Origin: Caryophanales bacterium UBA3260
Lineage (GTDB): Bacteria; Bacillota_I; Bacilli_A; RF39; UBA660
DNA length: 17,329 bases
Assembly: GCA_002362595.1 (NCBI GenBank)
Contig: DEUO01000006.1
Coordinates: 1 to 17,329 of the forward strand
Direction: 5' to 3'
Shown: piece after piece, positions 16,531 through 17,329 of the stretch
Position numbering within the stretch: position 1 is the stretch's first letter
Layout: each line of letters opens with the position of its first letter
The notes under the pieces: model-generated
Database searches by the model: none
The model's input: only the letters and a program-made list of their open reading frames with translations
What the model was told of the DNA's origin: nothing
Program-made: the position numbers and the translations under genes

Positions 16531-17329
16531 ATGGTAAAATTTAGTATTATAGTTCCTGTTTATAATGTAGAAAAGTATATAGGTGATTGTTTAGATAGTA
16601 TACTTAATCAAACATATGATAATTTTGAAGTAATAGTAGTTAATGATGGAAGTCCTGATAATTCGCAAGATATTATAGATAAATATGTTAAGAAAGATAA
16701 AAGAATAAGATCATTTATAAAAAAGAATGGTGGTCTTTCTGATGCAAGAAATTACGGAGTTAGTAAAGCTAAAGGAGATTATTTAGTTTTTGTTGATAGT
16801 GATGATTCTATTAATTGTGAATTATTAGAAAAAATTAATGAGGTAATATGTGAAGAAGTAGATATTGTTAGATATCAAATAGTTAAAATTGAAAATACAC
16901 AAAAAACGATCGACGCTTCTGATATGTTTGAAAATGTTAGTGGAGAAGAAGCATTTTCTATACTATTAAAAAATAGTTGGTTTGTTACAGCGTGGTCAGC
17001 TGCTTATAGAAAAGAGTTTTGGATAAAAAATAAATTTAATTATGCTAAAGGAAAAATCCATGAAGACTTTGGGTTAACACCATATGTTTATATGAGAGCT
17101 AATTTAGTAACATCTATAGATTATGCAGGATATAATTATTTTGTAAGGGAAAATAGTATTATGACTAATAATAATAAAGATAAAGTTATTAAGAAAAATG
17201 AAGATTGTTTATTTCATTATGATAGATTAATGGAATTCATAAATAAAGATAAAAATGTTTCAAATTATGGAATAATACTTTATAAAAGTTATATTGCTAA
17301 TTCTTTGATTACAAGAATTAAAAGTATAG
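16531..17329 (+). CDS. Family 2 glycosyltransferase (cut by window end)
   Basis: The visible 266 codons encode a GT-A fold sugar transferase that would add a sugar from a nucleotide donor to a lipid-linked or surface glycan in the cytoplasm. The start MVKFSIIVPVYNVEKYI is the classic family opening; VVNDGSPDNS (Asp39) binds the nucleotide, DSDD at 89-92 is the metal-binding DxD site, and HEDFG at 177-181 is the region of the catalytic base. AGGTGG lies four bases before the ATG. The 3' end is outside the window, so the C-terminal part and any membrane anchor are unseen. A TATGAT at 16504-16509 may be its -10 box, with no good -35. Its position after TagO/WecA suggests a role in the same glycopolymer pathway. 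Confidence 0.9.
   Translation, partial: MVKFSIIVPVYNVEKYIGDCLDSILNQTYDNFEVIVVNDGSPDNSQDIIDKYVKKDKRIRSFIKKNGGLSDARNYGVSKAKGDYLVFVDSDDSINCELLEKINEVICEEVDIVRYQIVKIENTQKTIDASDMFENVSGEEAFSILLKNSWFVTAWSAAYRKEFWIKNKFNYAKGKIHEDFGLTPYVYMRANLVTSIDYAGYNYFVRENSIMTNNNKDKVIKKNEDCLFHYDRLMEFINKDKNVSNYGIILYKSYIANSLITRIKSI

Overview
The window is very AT-rich DNA from a low-GC Gram-positive bacterium (Firmicutes/Bacilli-like). The evidence is strong AGGAGG-type ribosome binding sites, TATAAT promoters with few GC bases, and a teichoic-acid style envelope gene set (LtaS-type synthase, LCP ligase, TagO/WecA). Genes end in TAA or TAG and use TGG for Trp, so I see no sign that TGA is recoded. A gut-type uncultured Bacilli lineage (RF39- or Erysipelotrichales-like) is my guess from the dockerin/cohesin/cadherin-like module style; it is not proven.

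Positions 1-5000 look like a mobilizable element, with all genes on the minus strand. It carries a MobV (Pre/Mob) relaxase with a small gene just upstream, a 365-base structured non-coding stretch that is the best candidate for the transfer origin, and a 644-residue large serine recombinase. The recombinase has a long leader that can form a terminator or a competing antiterminator. Another small gene lies upstream of that leader. The relaxase plus large serine recombinase pairing recalls Tn4451-type mobilizable transposons. A 4-TM protein of unknown role lies at the left edge. The element's ends cannot be placed. An intact tRNA-Gly(GCC) with its own promoter and terminator marks the likely start of host chromosome at about 5020.

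Positions 5240-17329 are an envelope locus. An LtaS-family sulfatase-fold enzyme is coupled to a single-pass membrane protein (plus strand). Converging on them are a metallophosphoesterase and a large LCP-family protein (minus strand). From a divergent promoter region reads a two-gene operon: a secreted N-acetylglucosaminidase-type wall hydrolase ending in a type I dockerin, and a membrane protein with a cohesin-like ectodomain, a cadherin-like beta-sandwich, one TM helix and a roughly 230-residue highly charged cytoplasmic tail. Then come TagO/WecA, the first enzyme of undecaprenyl-linked glycan synthesis, and the start of a GT2 glycosyltransferase cut by the window end.

Most notable is the hydrolase/cohesin pair. 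It suggests that a peptidoglycan hydrolase is docked non-covalently to a transmembrane scaffold whose tail reaches into the cytoplasm. Second is the attenuator in front of the recombinase. Third is the run of closely spaced cysteine pairs in the exported proteins, which suggests disulfide-stabilised surface domains.
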